Shown here one piece after another: positions 16,848 through 24,838 of a stretch of 64,000 nucleotides of DNA (its first letter is position 1; every line of letters begins with the position of its first letter). The notes under the pieces were generated by a model, which had not been told where the DNA came from, did not search any database, and worked only from the letters and a program-made list of their open reading frames with translations. A program made the translations under genes and the position numbers. The stretch is from Bacillus sp. BGMRC 2118 (GTDB taxonomy: Bacteria; Bacillota; Bacilli; Bacillales; SA4). The stretch is from contig VTTJ01000004.1 in assembly GCA_008364785.1 (NCBI GenBank), positions 186,001 to 250,000 on the forward strand. The letters run 5' to 3'.

Positions 16848-17711
16848 TTAATAGACCCACTCTTCCCCAGGCCCTTCCTGTATATCGTGAGGTCGGTCCA
16901 ATTGTAATCCAGATGAATGGTTTGGATTATTTGCTTGTAAATAGGCAGATACAATATTCAATTTGGTCGGTGTATCAAAAACCGTGATTGTATAAAAGGT
17001 TCTCCCAATGATATCTTGTAAAAAGGAAGGCTGTTTCCACGAAACTACGTATGAAGTATCATTTGCACTCCCTGTATACCCCATTAAGACACGCTGTTCA
17101 TAACTACTTAATGTAGCATCATAGCTTATTTTTTCTAATTTAGAGTGACTATTCTTGTCCTCATCCCACCAAATTTGTCTGGCCGATTGTCCAGTGATTG
17201 TCACAAATTCATTTAATTGCGTCACAATGCCAAGTGGTGCCATATCCCGAGGCGAATAATCAAATTGATGCTCGGTAATCGTGACAAATTTCCCCTTCCC
17301 CACATCGTGAAGTATTTCCGTCACCTTCACTAGTGAATCTGAGCTCATTTTTGGTGAATTTTTCAGAGCCTCCAGTTGCTGATTGTATTTCTTTTTACTA
17401 ATATATTTTGCGTCTCCTTCAGTAGGATACACCTTGTATATTCTCTCTTTTTTAGTGTGAATAACTTGTAAGTCCTTGACCAGATCAATTTCCTCTTCAG
17501 ACATCTCGGTGATGACATGATCAGAAAACCCAAACTCTTTTAATTTCGTATAGATTTCCTTTGATTGTTTAGTTTCTGCTGCTTTCTTCACAGTTTCTGC
17601 TGATACTAGTTCCTTCTGATAAGACTGATCCACTGCTATAAAAACTGTATACAACAAGAGAAGTACCGTCATGATTGTAGCCACTCGCTGTACTACGTTC
17701 TTCTTATTCAA
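16848..17711 (-). CDS. Membrane-anchored extracytoplasmic protein, unknown
   Basis: 287 residues with one N-terminal membrane segment (about 10-28), then a hydrophilic domain likely outside the membrane. TTG start behind GGGTGG. No catalytic motif seen. The C-terminal half contains several S/T and aromatic strands (YDATLSSYEQRVLMGYTGS, SYVVSWKQPSF), so a beta-sandwich is plausible. The end is GPGEEWVY. Monocistronic. I do not recognise the family. Confidence 0.65.
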   Translation of the reverse strand: MNKKNVVQRVATIMTVLLLLYTVFIAVDQSYQKELVSAETVKKAAETKQSKEIYTKLKEFGFSDHVITEMSEEEIDLVKDLQVIHTKKERIYKVYPTEGDAKYISKKKYNQQLEALKNSPKMSSDSLVKVTEILHDVGKGKFVTITEHQFDYSPRDMAPLGIVTQLNEFVTITGQSARQIWWDEDKNSHSKLEKISYDATLSSYEQRVLMGYTGSANDTSYVVSWKQPSFLQDIIGRTFYTITVFDTPTKLNIVSAYLQANNPNHSSGLQLDRPHDIQEGPGEEWVY

Positions 17712-17801
17712 AAAATACCACCCTTTTATTTTTGTCTATAGTATAATAATACCAATAATTGATAATATTCGGTAAACTTTTTTAGGAGGAATTTATAAAT
17801 A

Positions 17802-18425
17802 ATGGGATTTTTTGAAATGATTGTGGGGTTTCTCTTCATATTTTTAGATTTTACGTTCCAAGGGGTGAATGTACTTCCAGACTTTGTAGGATATTTCATC
17901 CTATTTCTCGCAGTTGACCATATTGGTAAATATACGCACAACGGCTTATTTACTAACTTGAAGAAGCCGATTATTTTATTATTTGTTGTATCCTGTATCG
18001 CATTTGCTATGGAACACTTCTCACCACTAGTCGGAGTGCTTGGAAATCCGGTATCACTAGAAGGACAGATTTTTTGGCTTCTTTTCTTTGCTACACGACT
18101 ACTCTTGAAAGTGTATGTTTATGTCCTTTTATGTAAGGGAATTTATCATGAAAGCATCATTGTGAAACAGCAGGCACTAGCTGCCCAATCACGATTTGTC
18201 ATGAAGATGGCCATTACTTATGAAGTAGCACTCGTTATCTTTATGATACTGGTTCAGTTTAACGTAGGTGATATTGTATACGAAGGTGAAGTTTCTCAAT
18301 ACATAGCCGGAGCACTCTTTGTATTTGCGATTGTCGTCTTTGTTCTACTCGTACGATTAATCAATCATACAGAGCGCGTGTTTGCCCCCAAAAAAGAGGA
18401 TGAAGAAGAAGAGTTACACACTTAA
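17802..18425 (+). CDS. Multi-pass membrane protein of unknown function
   Basis: 207 residues with about six membrane helices and a charged C-terminal tail (HTERVFAPKKEDEEEELHT). TAGGAGG precedes the ATG. The N-terminus IVGFLFIFLDFTFQGVNVLPDFVGYFILF is typical of a Bacillaceae membrane family without assigned function. Its own terminator follows. Divergent from the gene at 16848. Confidence 0.7.
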   Translation: MGFFEMIVGFLFIFLDFTFQGVNVLPDFVGYFILFLAVDHIGKYTHNGLFTNLKKPIILLFVVSCIAFAMEHFSPLVGVLGNPVSLEGQIFWLLFFATRLLLKVYVYVLLCKGIYHESIIVKQQALAAQSRFVMKMAITYEVALVIFMILVQFNVGDIVYEGEVSQYIAGALFVFAIVVFVLLVRLINHTERVFAPKKEDEEEELHT

Positions 18426-18436
18426 ATACGATTCAC

Positions 18437-18460
18437 ACCTCCCCTGTGGAGGTTTTTTTA
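18437..18460 (+). terminator. Terminator
   Basis: ACCTCC / GGAGGT stem with CCTGT loop and seven T. Confidence 0.85.
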
Positions 18461-18572
18461 GTGAAATGGAACTGCGTTGATTACGCAGCAAATTACCAAA
18501 TTTTAAATTTGTTTTATGCACTCATTTTTATTACCATCATTAATATAGATTAGCAGTATAGGAGGTTTATAG

Positions 18573-19745
18573 ATGAGAGTTTTATCGTCATTACTTCTTG
18601 TGTTTGGCATTGCGCTCATCATTGGATATCCTTCAAATGTGCATGCAGAGACAGGGAATGATACGGGTTGGCAGTATAGTGAAAATGCCTGGTACTATGT
18701 AGACCCTGTCACGGGTACGATAAAGACAGGCTGGATTCACGTGAACCGAACATGGTATTACATGGATGTGGAGGGGCGTATGCAAACAGGCTGGACTCAA
18801 GACTCGGGCGTGTGGTATTACCTCAAGACTGATGGTTCAATGAAAACAGGCTGGCTCCAATATGGTGGGCAAAAGTACTATTTATCTCCTTCTGGCGCGA
18901 TGCAGACCGGATGGCTTCTTTATAATGGAGCCTGGTATTACTTCAATAATTCAGGTGCCATGAAAACAGGCTGGATACTCGATCAAGGAACATGGTATTA
19001 CATGTCTTCAACAGGTACGATGCAGACCGGGTGGCTCCGCAATGGTTCGCATTGGTATTACTTGGACTCCAGTGGGAAAATGAAGACCGGTTGGGTGAAT
19101 CTAAATGGCTGGAATTATTTCACCTCAGCAGGGATTTGGGTTCAAAATACAGCAGCCGATGAGCTGGACACTGTCTGGTCACACAATCAATTAATCTTAG
19201 TTACCACCTCTGGGTATGATCAAGTAGCGGCGAAAATTCGTACCTTCGAAAAGGTGAACAACAAATGGCAGGAGGTCCTATCCACCTCTGGGTATATCGG
19301 TAAGGCAGGTTTTGCGACTGTGAAGAAAGAAGGTGACCAAAAGTCACCACGAGGCAAGTTTTCCATTGGTCCTGCATTTGGCAGATACACAAACCCTGGT
19401 ACAAAGCTTCCCTACCGCCTGATTACATCAGATGACGTGTGGGTAGATGACCCGAGTTCTACACTGTACAACACGTGGCAAAAAGCCTCTGAAAACAACG
19501 GACGTTGGACCAGTGCCGAGAAGATGGATATCCCTCTGTACAACTATGGTTTTGTCATCAACTACAACACAGAGAATACGATTCCAGGTGCAGGCTCGGC
19601 GATCTTCTTCCATGTCGGCACCAGCTATACACTAGGCTGCACCGCAACGTCTCAAGAGAACGTGATATCCATCTTAAAATGGCTCGATCCCAACAAAAAG
19701 CCGATTATCATTCAAACACCAGAGAGCGAATTAGGGAAATACTAG
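18573..19745 (+). CDS. Choline-binding-type wall protein with C-terminal YkuD-like (L,D-transpeptidase) domain
   Basis: 390 residues. Signal peptide 1-26 (...NVHAETG). Residues about 30-195 carry eight wall-binding repeats (AWYYVDPVTGTIKTGW, TWYYMDVEGRMQTGW and so on). From about 205 follows a domain with the order of an ErfK/YkuD-like enzyme: GDQKSPRGKFSIG, then PYRLITSDDVWVDDP, and IFFHVGTSYTLGCTATS near residue 350 holding the His and catalytic Cys (H...GC). This subclass (cf. YafK-like) may crosslink peptidoglycan or attach proteins to it. The repeats precede the enzyme domain, opposite to the protein at 56516. Its TAG stop overlaps a REP element. Confidence 0.87.
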   Translation: MRVLSSLLLVFGIALIIGYPSNVHAETGNDTGWQYSENAWYYVDPVTGTIKTGWIHVNRTWYYMDVEGRMQTGWTQDSGVWYYLKTDGSMKTGWLQYGGQKYYLSPSGAMQTGWLLYNGAWYYFNNSGAMKTGWILDQGTWYYMSSTGTMQTGWLRNGSHWYYLDSSGKMKTGWVNLNGWNYFTSAGIWVQNTAADELDTVWSHNQLILVTTSGYDQVAAKIRTFEKVNNKWQEVLSTSGYIGKAGFATVKKEGDQKSPRGKFSIGPAFGRYTNPGTKLPYRLITSDDVWVDDPSSTLYNTWQKASENNGRWTSAEKMDIPLYNYGFVINYNTENTIPGAGSAIFFHVGTSYTLGCTATSQENVISILKWLDPNKKPIIIQTPESELGKY

Positions 19746-19815
19746 GAAGCATGGGGACGGTTCTCTTGCTTCCTGAGAAGCACGGGGGAAGCGCGGGGAC
19801 GGTTCTCTTGCTTCC
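19745..19815 (+). repeat. REP-like elements, two copies (forward)
   Basis: Copies at 19745-19773 and 19787-19815: GGAAGC ... GGGGACGGTTCTCTT ... GCTTCC, 29 bp with self-pairing ends. The first shares the G of the upstream TAG stop. Confidence 0.9.
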
Positions 19816-19864
19816 TTTTGGCCCAGGGGAAAAAGAAAATCCACACAACAGTATGCGAAGTCAA

Positions 19865-19912
19865 AAAGAGAACGCAAGAATGCATAGAAGTAATGCAACC
19901 TTGCGTTCTTTT
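19865..19912. terminator. Terminator-like hairpin
   Basis: AGAACGCAAG and CTTGCGTTCT arms with A/T flanks; it lies just after the remnant gene at 19916 on the minus strand. Confidence 0.7.
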
Positions 19913-19915
19913 CGT

Positions 19916-20115
19916 TTATTCATCTGACTCCATTTCTTCTGCCCTCACCACGATCAGAGCATAGGTATAGCCTGTTGATGGATCAGAGAATTCCACATCA
20001 TAATGAATGTCATTGTATTGTTCAATAATGTAGTCGATACTTCCAAAGGGAGCCCCTTTATCCTTATATTTATCTGTTTTCAGCTTTATTCTTGTATAAA
20101 CTGTGTTCCCTCTGC
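19916..20115 (-). pseudogene. 5'-truncated gene remnant next to a REP element
   Basis: A 65-codon minus-strand frame without a start codon. It begins just inside a REP copy (20126) with GNTVYTRIKLKTDKYKDKG and ends IVVRAEEMESDE-stop, followed by a good terminator. The codon use and terminator suggest a real gene whose 5' part was lost, possibly by a REP-related event. Family not recognised. Confidence 0.5.
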
Positions 20116-20125
20116 CTCCTCATGA

Positions 20126-20153
20126 GGAAGCAGGAGAACCGTCCCCATGCTTC
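20126..20153 (-). repeat. REP-like element (reverse)
   Basis: One copy directly abutting the TAA stop of the minus-strand Yip1-type gene (20154); in gene sense it reads GAAGCATGGGGACGG. Confidence 0.9.
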
Positions 20154-20780
20154 TTAAACAAACAAAGAGATGCCTAAACCGAGTGGTAGTACTACGATGA
20201 AAAAGGCTATAACAACTGAGAGTATGGCCTTCCACACCGAAAATTCATGTGCTTCTCCTAAACACTTTACAAAAATAATTCCGGACCAAATGATAAGGAT
20301 AATTTCAATAACTCCGAAGCCCAATAATAACGCTATATCTTCATCAATCTTCAGCGTAACATTTTGAAAGTTTTCCATTCCATATAAGAAGAGGGATGGG
20401 ACCCAAATTACTAGCAGCTGAATAACTAATGGTATAAACGAAAATGCAACCGCATAGCGTACCCGACCAGTATTACCGCGCCCTCCAACCATCCTCCCCG
20501 TCCAAGCGAGCAGCGAAGGTACGATAAAATAATAAATCAAGCTTCCTACAATAGTAGCAAAAATAAGTAATAATATGAGTGTACCCGAAGTAACAGAATC
20601 TCGCGCACTATTCCCTGAGGCTCTGTTCATTGTCTCGGCTAGTGAACCGACAATTATTAAAAAAATGAGTAATGTATGGTTCTTCCCCACATTTTCTCGT
20701 AATGTTGCTCTCGGTTTCGTCCATATCGAGATCCATGGGTTAGTTGTGGTGCTGTTTTGATTTTGAGTTGATGGTTGCAA
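20154..20780 (-). CDS. Yip1-domain membrane protein
   Basis: 208 residues. A polar N-terminus with NPWISIWTKPRATLRENVGKNH, then five membrane helices (about 45-60, 68-95, 110-130, 150-170, 180-205). The 'W..I...PR..LR' start and helix pattern are typical of bacterial YIP1-family (PF04893) proteins such as YckC/YteU-like proteins. Role unknown; in bacteria they are integral membrane proteins sometimes tied to envelope stress. TTG start 7 bp after AAGGGG. The stop is directly followed by a REP element. Confidence 0.75.
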   Translation of the reverse strand: MQPSTQNQNSTTTNPWISIWTKPRATLRENVGKNHTLLIFLIIVGSLAETMNRASGNSARDSVTSGTLILLLIFATIVGSLIYYFIVPSLLAWTGRMVGGRGNTGRVRYAVAFSFIPLVIQLLVIWVPSLFLYGMENFQNVTLKIDEDIALLLGFGVIEIILIIWSGIIFVKCLGEAHEFSVWKAILSVVIAFFIVVLPLGLGISLFV

Positions 20781-20863
20781 TGAGATTCCCCTTCTCTTTT
20801 TTCAATATAAAAGCCTACTAAAAAGTACAGAGGTTTTATGGCATTCTACGTTTTGAATACCAT

Positions 20864-21115
20864 CTATAAATATAGAAAAGATCCTATAGAGATAAATAGC
20901 ACACTTGAGATTATTGATTTTATCCAGATTACTTTCTTACTGATTCCTGCTTTATTTTCTAAATAGTTACTATAATTCACTATTAATACAAATCCTAAAA
21001 AGGCACTTAAAAAGCCCTTTGTATCATGTACTGATAAAAATCTTAACCCTGCTAACCCTATCATTACAGTACCTACCAAACCAAATGCCATAAAAATATA
21101 AAGACGCATAGTCAT
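20864..21115 (-). CDS. Small membrane protein, unknown
   Basis: 83 residues from the ATG at 21115, chosen because AGGGGTG lies 5 bp before it; the frame upstream (to 21133) includes that site. Three membrane helices (IFMAFGLVGTVMIGLAGL, FLSAFLGFVLIVNYS, WIKSIISSVLFISIGSFLYL). No family recognised. Confidence 0.6.
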   Translation of the reverse strand: MTMRLYIFMAFGLVGTVMIGLAGLRFLSVHDTKGFLSAFLGFVLIVNYSNYLENKAGISKKVIWIKSIISSVLFISIGSFLYL

Positions 21116-21200
21116 ATTACACCCCTGACTCAAGTACTAGTAAGCTAGCTTAACCTTTTCTAGTATGATTACTTACTTATCACAGATAACTTAGGTTCAT

Positions 21201-21749
21201 TCAACTAATGATCAACTGTTCTCTCAAACCATTAGTCTTCCGTATCATCACATCCGGATAATCCCGTGGTGTCGTCTCTCTCAATTCCTTCTCTTCGAAT
21301 ACTTTATGGCAGATTAACGTTTTCCAGAATTGCTCGGCTCCATCTAATAATGCTTCAAAGAACTGTCTCCTAGGTAATTTCGCCTTGGCATATATTTCGG
21401 AAGGTTGCCATTCATCTTTAATGATAAACTCCACGTATGTCGAGTCTACTGGCTTCAAGATCATCACGACAGGGTCGATTCCATATAGGATCTCAACTTC
21501 CCCCTTCGATAAATACCCTTCAATCGCAGCCATATACGTATCACTCCATAAATCTAACCCGCTTGGACCATCTATTCCGAGTACAACCTCATCGTTATAC
21601 TTTATGGTAATCAGCATTTTGATATGTTCAGGTGTGAACTTAGGTTGTCCTATAAACTCCCTAATTTTTTGTTCATCTTCTAGTGAGATGTAGCGTTCTT
21701 TATGTGTTACATCGAAACGTGACTGTATGTACGTTTTTATTTCAAACAT
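21201..21749 (-). CDS. Unknown soluble protein
   Basis: 182 residues, mixed alpha/beta, no signal peptide. The stretch VVLGIDGPSGLDLWSDTYMAAIEGYLSKGEVEILYGIDP and later PRRQFFEALLDGAEQFWKTL look like a folded globular domain. AAGGAG before ATG. Not recognised. It lies in a run of short minus-strand genes in the REP-rich zone. Confidence 0.65.
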   Translation of the reverse strand: MFEIKTYIQSRFDVTHKERYISLEDEQKIREFIGQPKFTPEHIKMLITIKYNDEVVLGIDGPSGLDLWSDTYMAAIEGYLSKGEVEILYGIDPVVMILKPVDSTYVEFIIKDEWQPSEIYAKAKLPRRQFFEALLDGAEQFWKTLICHKVFEEKELRETTPRDYPDVMIRKTNGLREQLIIS

Positions 21750-21800
21750 TTCAATCTCCTTATTGTAAACTTCAACGCTGGGTTACATAAGTGGATGATA

Positions 21801-22073
21801 TTAAAAGAAATAGATAAGAAGAAATAGTGCTGCCAAACTAAAGTCAGTGAGAATCCTCTTAGTTGTATCCTTAATGAGCAATCCCTCTATTCCTTCTAGT
21901 AGAGATGTAACTGCACCAATTATCAAAGCTGAGCCTATAAAAAAATCTAAACCAAATATAAAGCTCAGTATTACAATGACTACTACTAAAGGTGTGTATA
22001 GCCTCTTCAACACCTTGAATATCCCACTACTCTCTCTTTTTCTATCTTCAAATAGTAAGTCAAAAATCTTCAT
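21801..22073 (-). CDS. Small membrane protein, unknown
   Basis: 90 residues with three hydrophobic helices (about 28-46, 48-65, 75-90) and a charged N-terminus (FEDRKRESSGIFKVLKRL). The ribosome binding site is weak (GTAAG). Layout recalls DUF4181-type Bacillus proteins, but the match is not certain. Confidence 0.55.
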   Translation of the reverse strand: MKIFDLLFEDRKRESSGIFKVLKRLYTPLVVVIVILSFIFGLDFFIGSALIIGAVTSLLEGIEGLLIKDTTKRILTDFSLAALFLLIYFF

Positions 22074-22169
22074 TTCTTACGACCACCAATCAATTTAAAA
22101 TTGACACCACTTATTTAGGCTACTACCTAACGTTCTATATTCCCTATTTATCTGTTTTTTCCTTCTATT

Positions 22170-22198
22170 GGAAGCACGGGGACGGTTCTCTTGCTTTC
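22170..22198 (+). repeat. REP-like element (forward)
   Basis: GGAAGCACGGGGACGG then TTCTCTTGCTTTC, with one changed base in the right arm. It is not tied to a stop codon. Confidence 0.88.
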
Positions 22199-22338
22199 AA
22201 TGAAGGAAACAATGGGAAATAGTTGAACCATTTAATGAATTTGAAGAGGCTTTTAATTAATAATAATATAATAATAAGAACGAGGTTAATCTCAATTTAA
22301 AACACAAAAGAAGTGATGTAGTATTTTCAACCGTCATT

Positions 22339-22737
22339 TTATATGTACCTATTTACTACTTTCAAAATAGAATATAATTCATAAATATTTCCTAGTTTCA
22401 TATTTAATGTTGTATTTTGAGTAATGTACACCTTGTACTCATATTCAATATAATTATTTATTAAAGTTAATTCATAGCTACTATTTCCATTTTCATTAGG
22501 GTCTAATAGAACACTCAATCTATCTCTTAATTGCTTCCCCTCTAAAGTAATTAAGAGTTTATTCCCAACTTCATGCCACGTTAACTCTAATCGATGATTA
22601 TCTTTGTTTTCACTATCAATATATAGAGAAACATAAAAATAGGTTGTTTTGAATGTAATCTTTTCTACTTCATCCATTATAGTAACTTCTTTACTATAGA
22701 TTTCTAACTGTTCCTTTGTTAACACGTCTTCCCCCAT
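22339..22737 (-). CDS. Unknown soluble protein
   Basis: 132 residues, beta-rich in the middle (EKITFKTTYFYVSLYID, NHRLELTWHEVGNKLLITLEGKQ), without signal peptide. GGGGGGATTGTA precedes the ATG. AT-rich compared with its neighbours. No family recognised; monocistronic between two REP elements. Confidence 0.55.
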   Translation of the reverse strand: MGEDVLTKEQLEIYSKEVTIMDEVEKITFKTTYFYVSLYIDSENKDNHRLELTWHEVGNKLLITLEGKQLRDRLSVLLDPNENGNSSYELTLINNYIEYEYKVYITQNTTLNMKLGNIYELYSILKVVNRYI

Positions 22738-22833
22738 TACAATCCCCCCTAATATAGATATTTTAGCATCACAAACAGAAATATAGATTTATTAATTTTC
22801 ATTTATGGTTACTTTTTACGTTCTCTATTATCT

Positions 22834-22862
22834 GGAAGCACGGGGACGGTTCTCTTGCTTCC
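22834..22862 (+). repeat. REP-like element (forward)
   Basis: Perfect-armed copy GGAAGC...GCTTCC. The surrounding gap 22738-23234 holds this copy, a terminator at 22906, and sequence resembling the tail of the remnant at 19916, but no gene I can support. Confidence 0.9.
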
Positions 22863-22905
22863 GGTAAGCTGAATCGAGGAATTCTCCTAGCGAAGTCAAA
22901 AAATG

Positions 22906-22947
22906 AACACAAGGATACATAAAAAATGATGCATCCTTGTGTTTTTT
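22906..22947. terminator. Terminator-like hairpin without a clear gene
   Basis: AACACAAGGAT and ATCCTTGTGTT arms, then TTTTT. The order terminator, short minus-strand tail, REP copy repeats the arrangement at 19865-20153. Confidence 0.65.
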
Positions 22948-23201
22948 ATTGGCCTCTTTTCTAATATTTTGTGCTTTTAGTACAATTATTTTTGGTCTAC
23001 AACCAGTTTTAGAAGCAAATTGAGTTTGGATAAGAAAAGAGCAACTCTTTTTATGTATAGAAGTATCTAAATACTAAGTTCAAAATCCGACTTTTGGGAT
23101 CCTTTCTAGAAAGCAACAATCTATGCGTATACAGCCATTTTATTTTATTCATCTGATTCCCTCTTTCTTCCCTCCTTGTTTCACTAGCATAAATGAATTT
23201 A

Positions 23202-23230
23202 GGAAGCAGGAGAACCGTCCCCATGCTTCC
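23202..23230 (-). repeat. REP-like element (reverse)
   Basis: One copy, directly after the terminator of the BCCT transporter gene. Confidence 0.9.
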
Positions 23231-23234
23231 AAGC

Positions 23235-23281
23235 AAAAAAACCAACAAGTCACACTCCGAAAAGTGAACTTATTGGTTTTC
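23235..23281 (-). terminator. Terminator of the choline operon
   Basis: On the minus strand AAAACCAATAAGT pairs with ACTTGTTGGTTTT and is followed by T residues, immediately after the transporter stop. Confidence 0.88.
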
Positions 23282-23284
23282 TGT

Positions 23285-24838
23285 TTATAATTTATTTTGT
23301 GCTTTGTAATCTTTATTTAGATCTTTTATGAAGCTATAAATGATGAGCCCCATAATTAATGCGAGCGGAAAGGCTGCGACAATTGAGAATGTTTGAAGCA
23401 TTGCCAGTGTACTTTCATTAAAGATTAATGCAATTGGTAAAATAATAAAGATTAACGACCAGAATACTTTAATGAACTTCGAAGGTTCTTGACCTTCTTT
23501 TAAGCTTTTTACAGAGTACTCTGCAACAACTAACGTAATTGCATCAAATGTACTAGCATAGAAAGCAATCATCGCAATCGCTAATAATACAAGTGCGATG
23601 CTGCTGATTGGAAGCTGTTGAATCATTTGAACAATTACTTCTGAAGGGCTTGCACCTTCGAATAGCTTACCCGATAAATCAAGATTTCCTTTTGTTTGGT
23701 GGAACAATCCAAAGTTACCGAACACAATAAATGAAGTGAATGTTCCTAATAAACCACAGCTAAATCCACCAATAATTGTTTGCTTAATTGTTCTTCCTTC
23801 AGAGATTTTCCCAATGAAGAATGGTGTTGCTACAAACCAAGCAATCCAATATGCCCAGTAGAAGATTGTCCAGTCTTGCGGGAAGCCAGAGCCGCCTTCA
23901 CTTGAGATACGAAGTGGATCCATCCATGTTGCCATGCTGAAGAAATCATTCATCATTTTCCCAATACCCGTTACACCACTTTCAACGATGAACGTTGTTG
24001 GGCCAAAGATCAAAAAGATTCCAATTAGAGCTAAGAAAATAATAACGCAAATATTTGCAAGCTTCGAAATCGCCTTTAGTCCTAATATAACAGCAGCTGT
24101 ATAGACAGCAGCAATAGCTATTAAAATGACAATGGTTAAACCTGTACTTTGTGGAACTCCAAAAATAGTTGAAACAATTAAAGATAAAAGCGGTGTTGCT
24201 AATGAGAATGTCGTTGCCATTGCAGCAAGTAATCCCACAATTGAGAAGATATCAATTGCTTTACCTAAGAATCCGTCTGCTTGATTACCAATCGTTGAAC
24301 GACATGCCTCTGATAACGTTTGTCTTTTACGTTTTTTCACATACATCATGTACCCATACGCACATGCTGGAAGGATGTAGAAGCTCCATGGAATCGGACC
24401 CCAGTGAAATAACGGATACGCAGCTGCAAAATCTGTTCGCTGTGCAAGAGTCGGATCCTCAATTCCAAATGGAGTTGAACCGAAGTAATACGCCCATTCA
24501 ATAAATGACCAGTATAAAATATCTGCCGCCATTGTTGAGGTAAAAATCATCGCACCCCAAGTAAAATTATTAAATCTCGGTTTTGCTGTATTTCCTAGCT
24601 TTACATTTCCAAATTTCGAAAAGGCTAGCCAGATTGATAGTAAAAAGACAGCAAGTCCAAAAATCATGTAGAATGCGCCCCATTTACCTACAAACAGGCT
24701 TCTTAACGAATCAATCGCGTTACCACTTGCAGTCGGAAATAACAATAAGAAAATAGAAAGGATAATAATAATGGCAAGAGGCACAAGAGTAATAAACCAA
24801 TCGATCTCTTGTCCTTTTTTAGCTTGTGGTGAATTCAT
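23285..24838 (-). CDS. BCCT-family transporter, probably choline
   Basis: 517 residues with about 12 membrane helices. BCCT hallmarks include the Trp-rich stretches WSFIEWAYYF and FHWGPIPWSFYILPACAYGY (the substrate 'box'), and later DWTIFYWAYWIAWFVATPFF. The family imports quaternary amines such as choline, betaine and carnitine. Its start lies 20 bp inside the end of the cytidylyltransferase/choline kinase gene, with AAAGGAG before the ATG, so the two are one operon. That makes choline the most likely substrate and gives it the role that LicB has in pneumococcus, although LicB belongs to a different transporter family. An osmoprotectant role is possible but less supported by context. Confidence 0.88.
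   Translation of the reverse strand: MNSPQAKKGQEIDWFITLVPLAIIIILSIFLLLFPTASGNAIDSLRSLFVGKWGAFYMIFGLAVFLLSIWLAFSKFGNVKLGNTAKPRFNNFTWGAMIFTSTMAADILYWSFIEWAYYFGSTPFGIEDPTLAQRTDFAAAYPLFHWGPIPWSFYILPACAYGYMMYVKKRKRQTLSEACRSTIGNQADGFLGKAIDIFSIVGLLAAMATTFSLATPLLSLIVSTIFGVPQSTGLTIVILIAIAAVYTAAVILGLKAISKLANICVIIFLALIGIFLIFGPTTFIVESGVTGIGKMMNDFFSMATWMDPLRISSEGGSGFPQDWTIFYWAYWIAWFVATPFFIGKISEGRTIKQTIIGGFSCGLLGTFTSFIVFGNFGLFHQTKGNLDLSGKLFEGASPSEVIVQMIQQLPISSIALVLLAIAMIAFYASTFDAITLVVAEYSVKSLKEGQEPSKFIKVFWSLIFIILPIALIFNESTLAMLQTFSIVAAFPLALIMGLIIYSFIKDLNKDYKAQNKL

Noticed and set aside
19505..19927. 140-residue plus-strand frame
   Set aside because: Overlaps the L,D-transpeptidase domain in another frame and then reads through two REP copies and a terminator.
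22738..23201. Gene between the two REP copies
   Set aside because: Only short frames without ribosome binding sites; the tail-like sequence at about 23100-23200 is too short to call.
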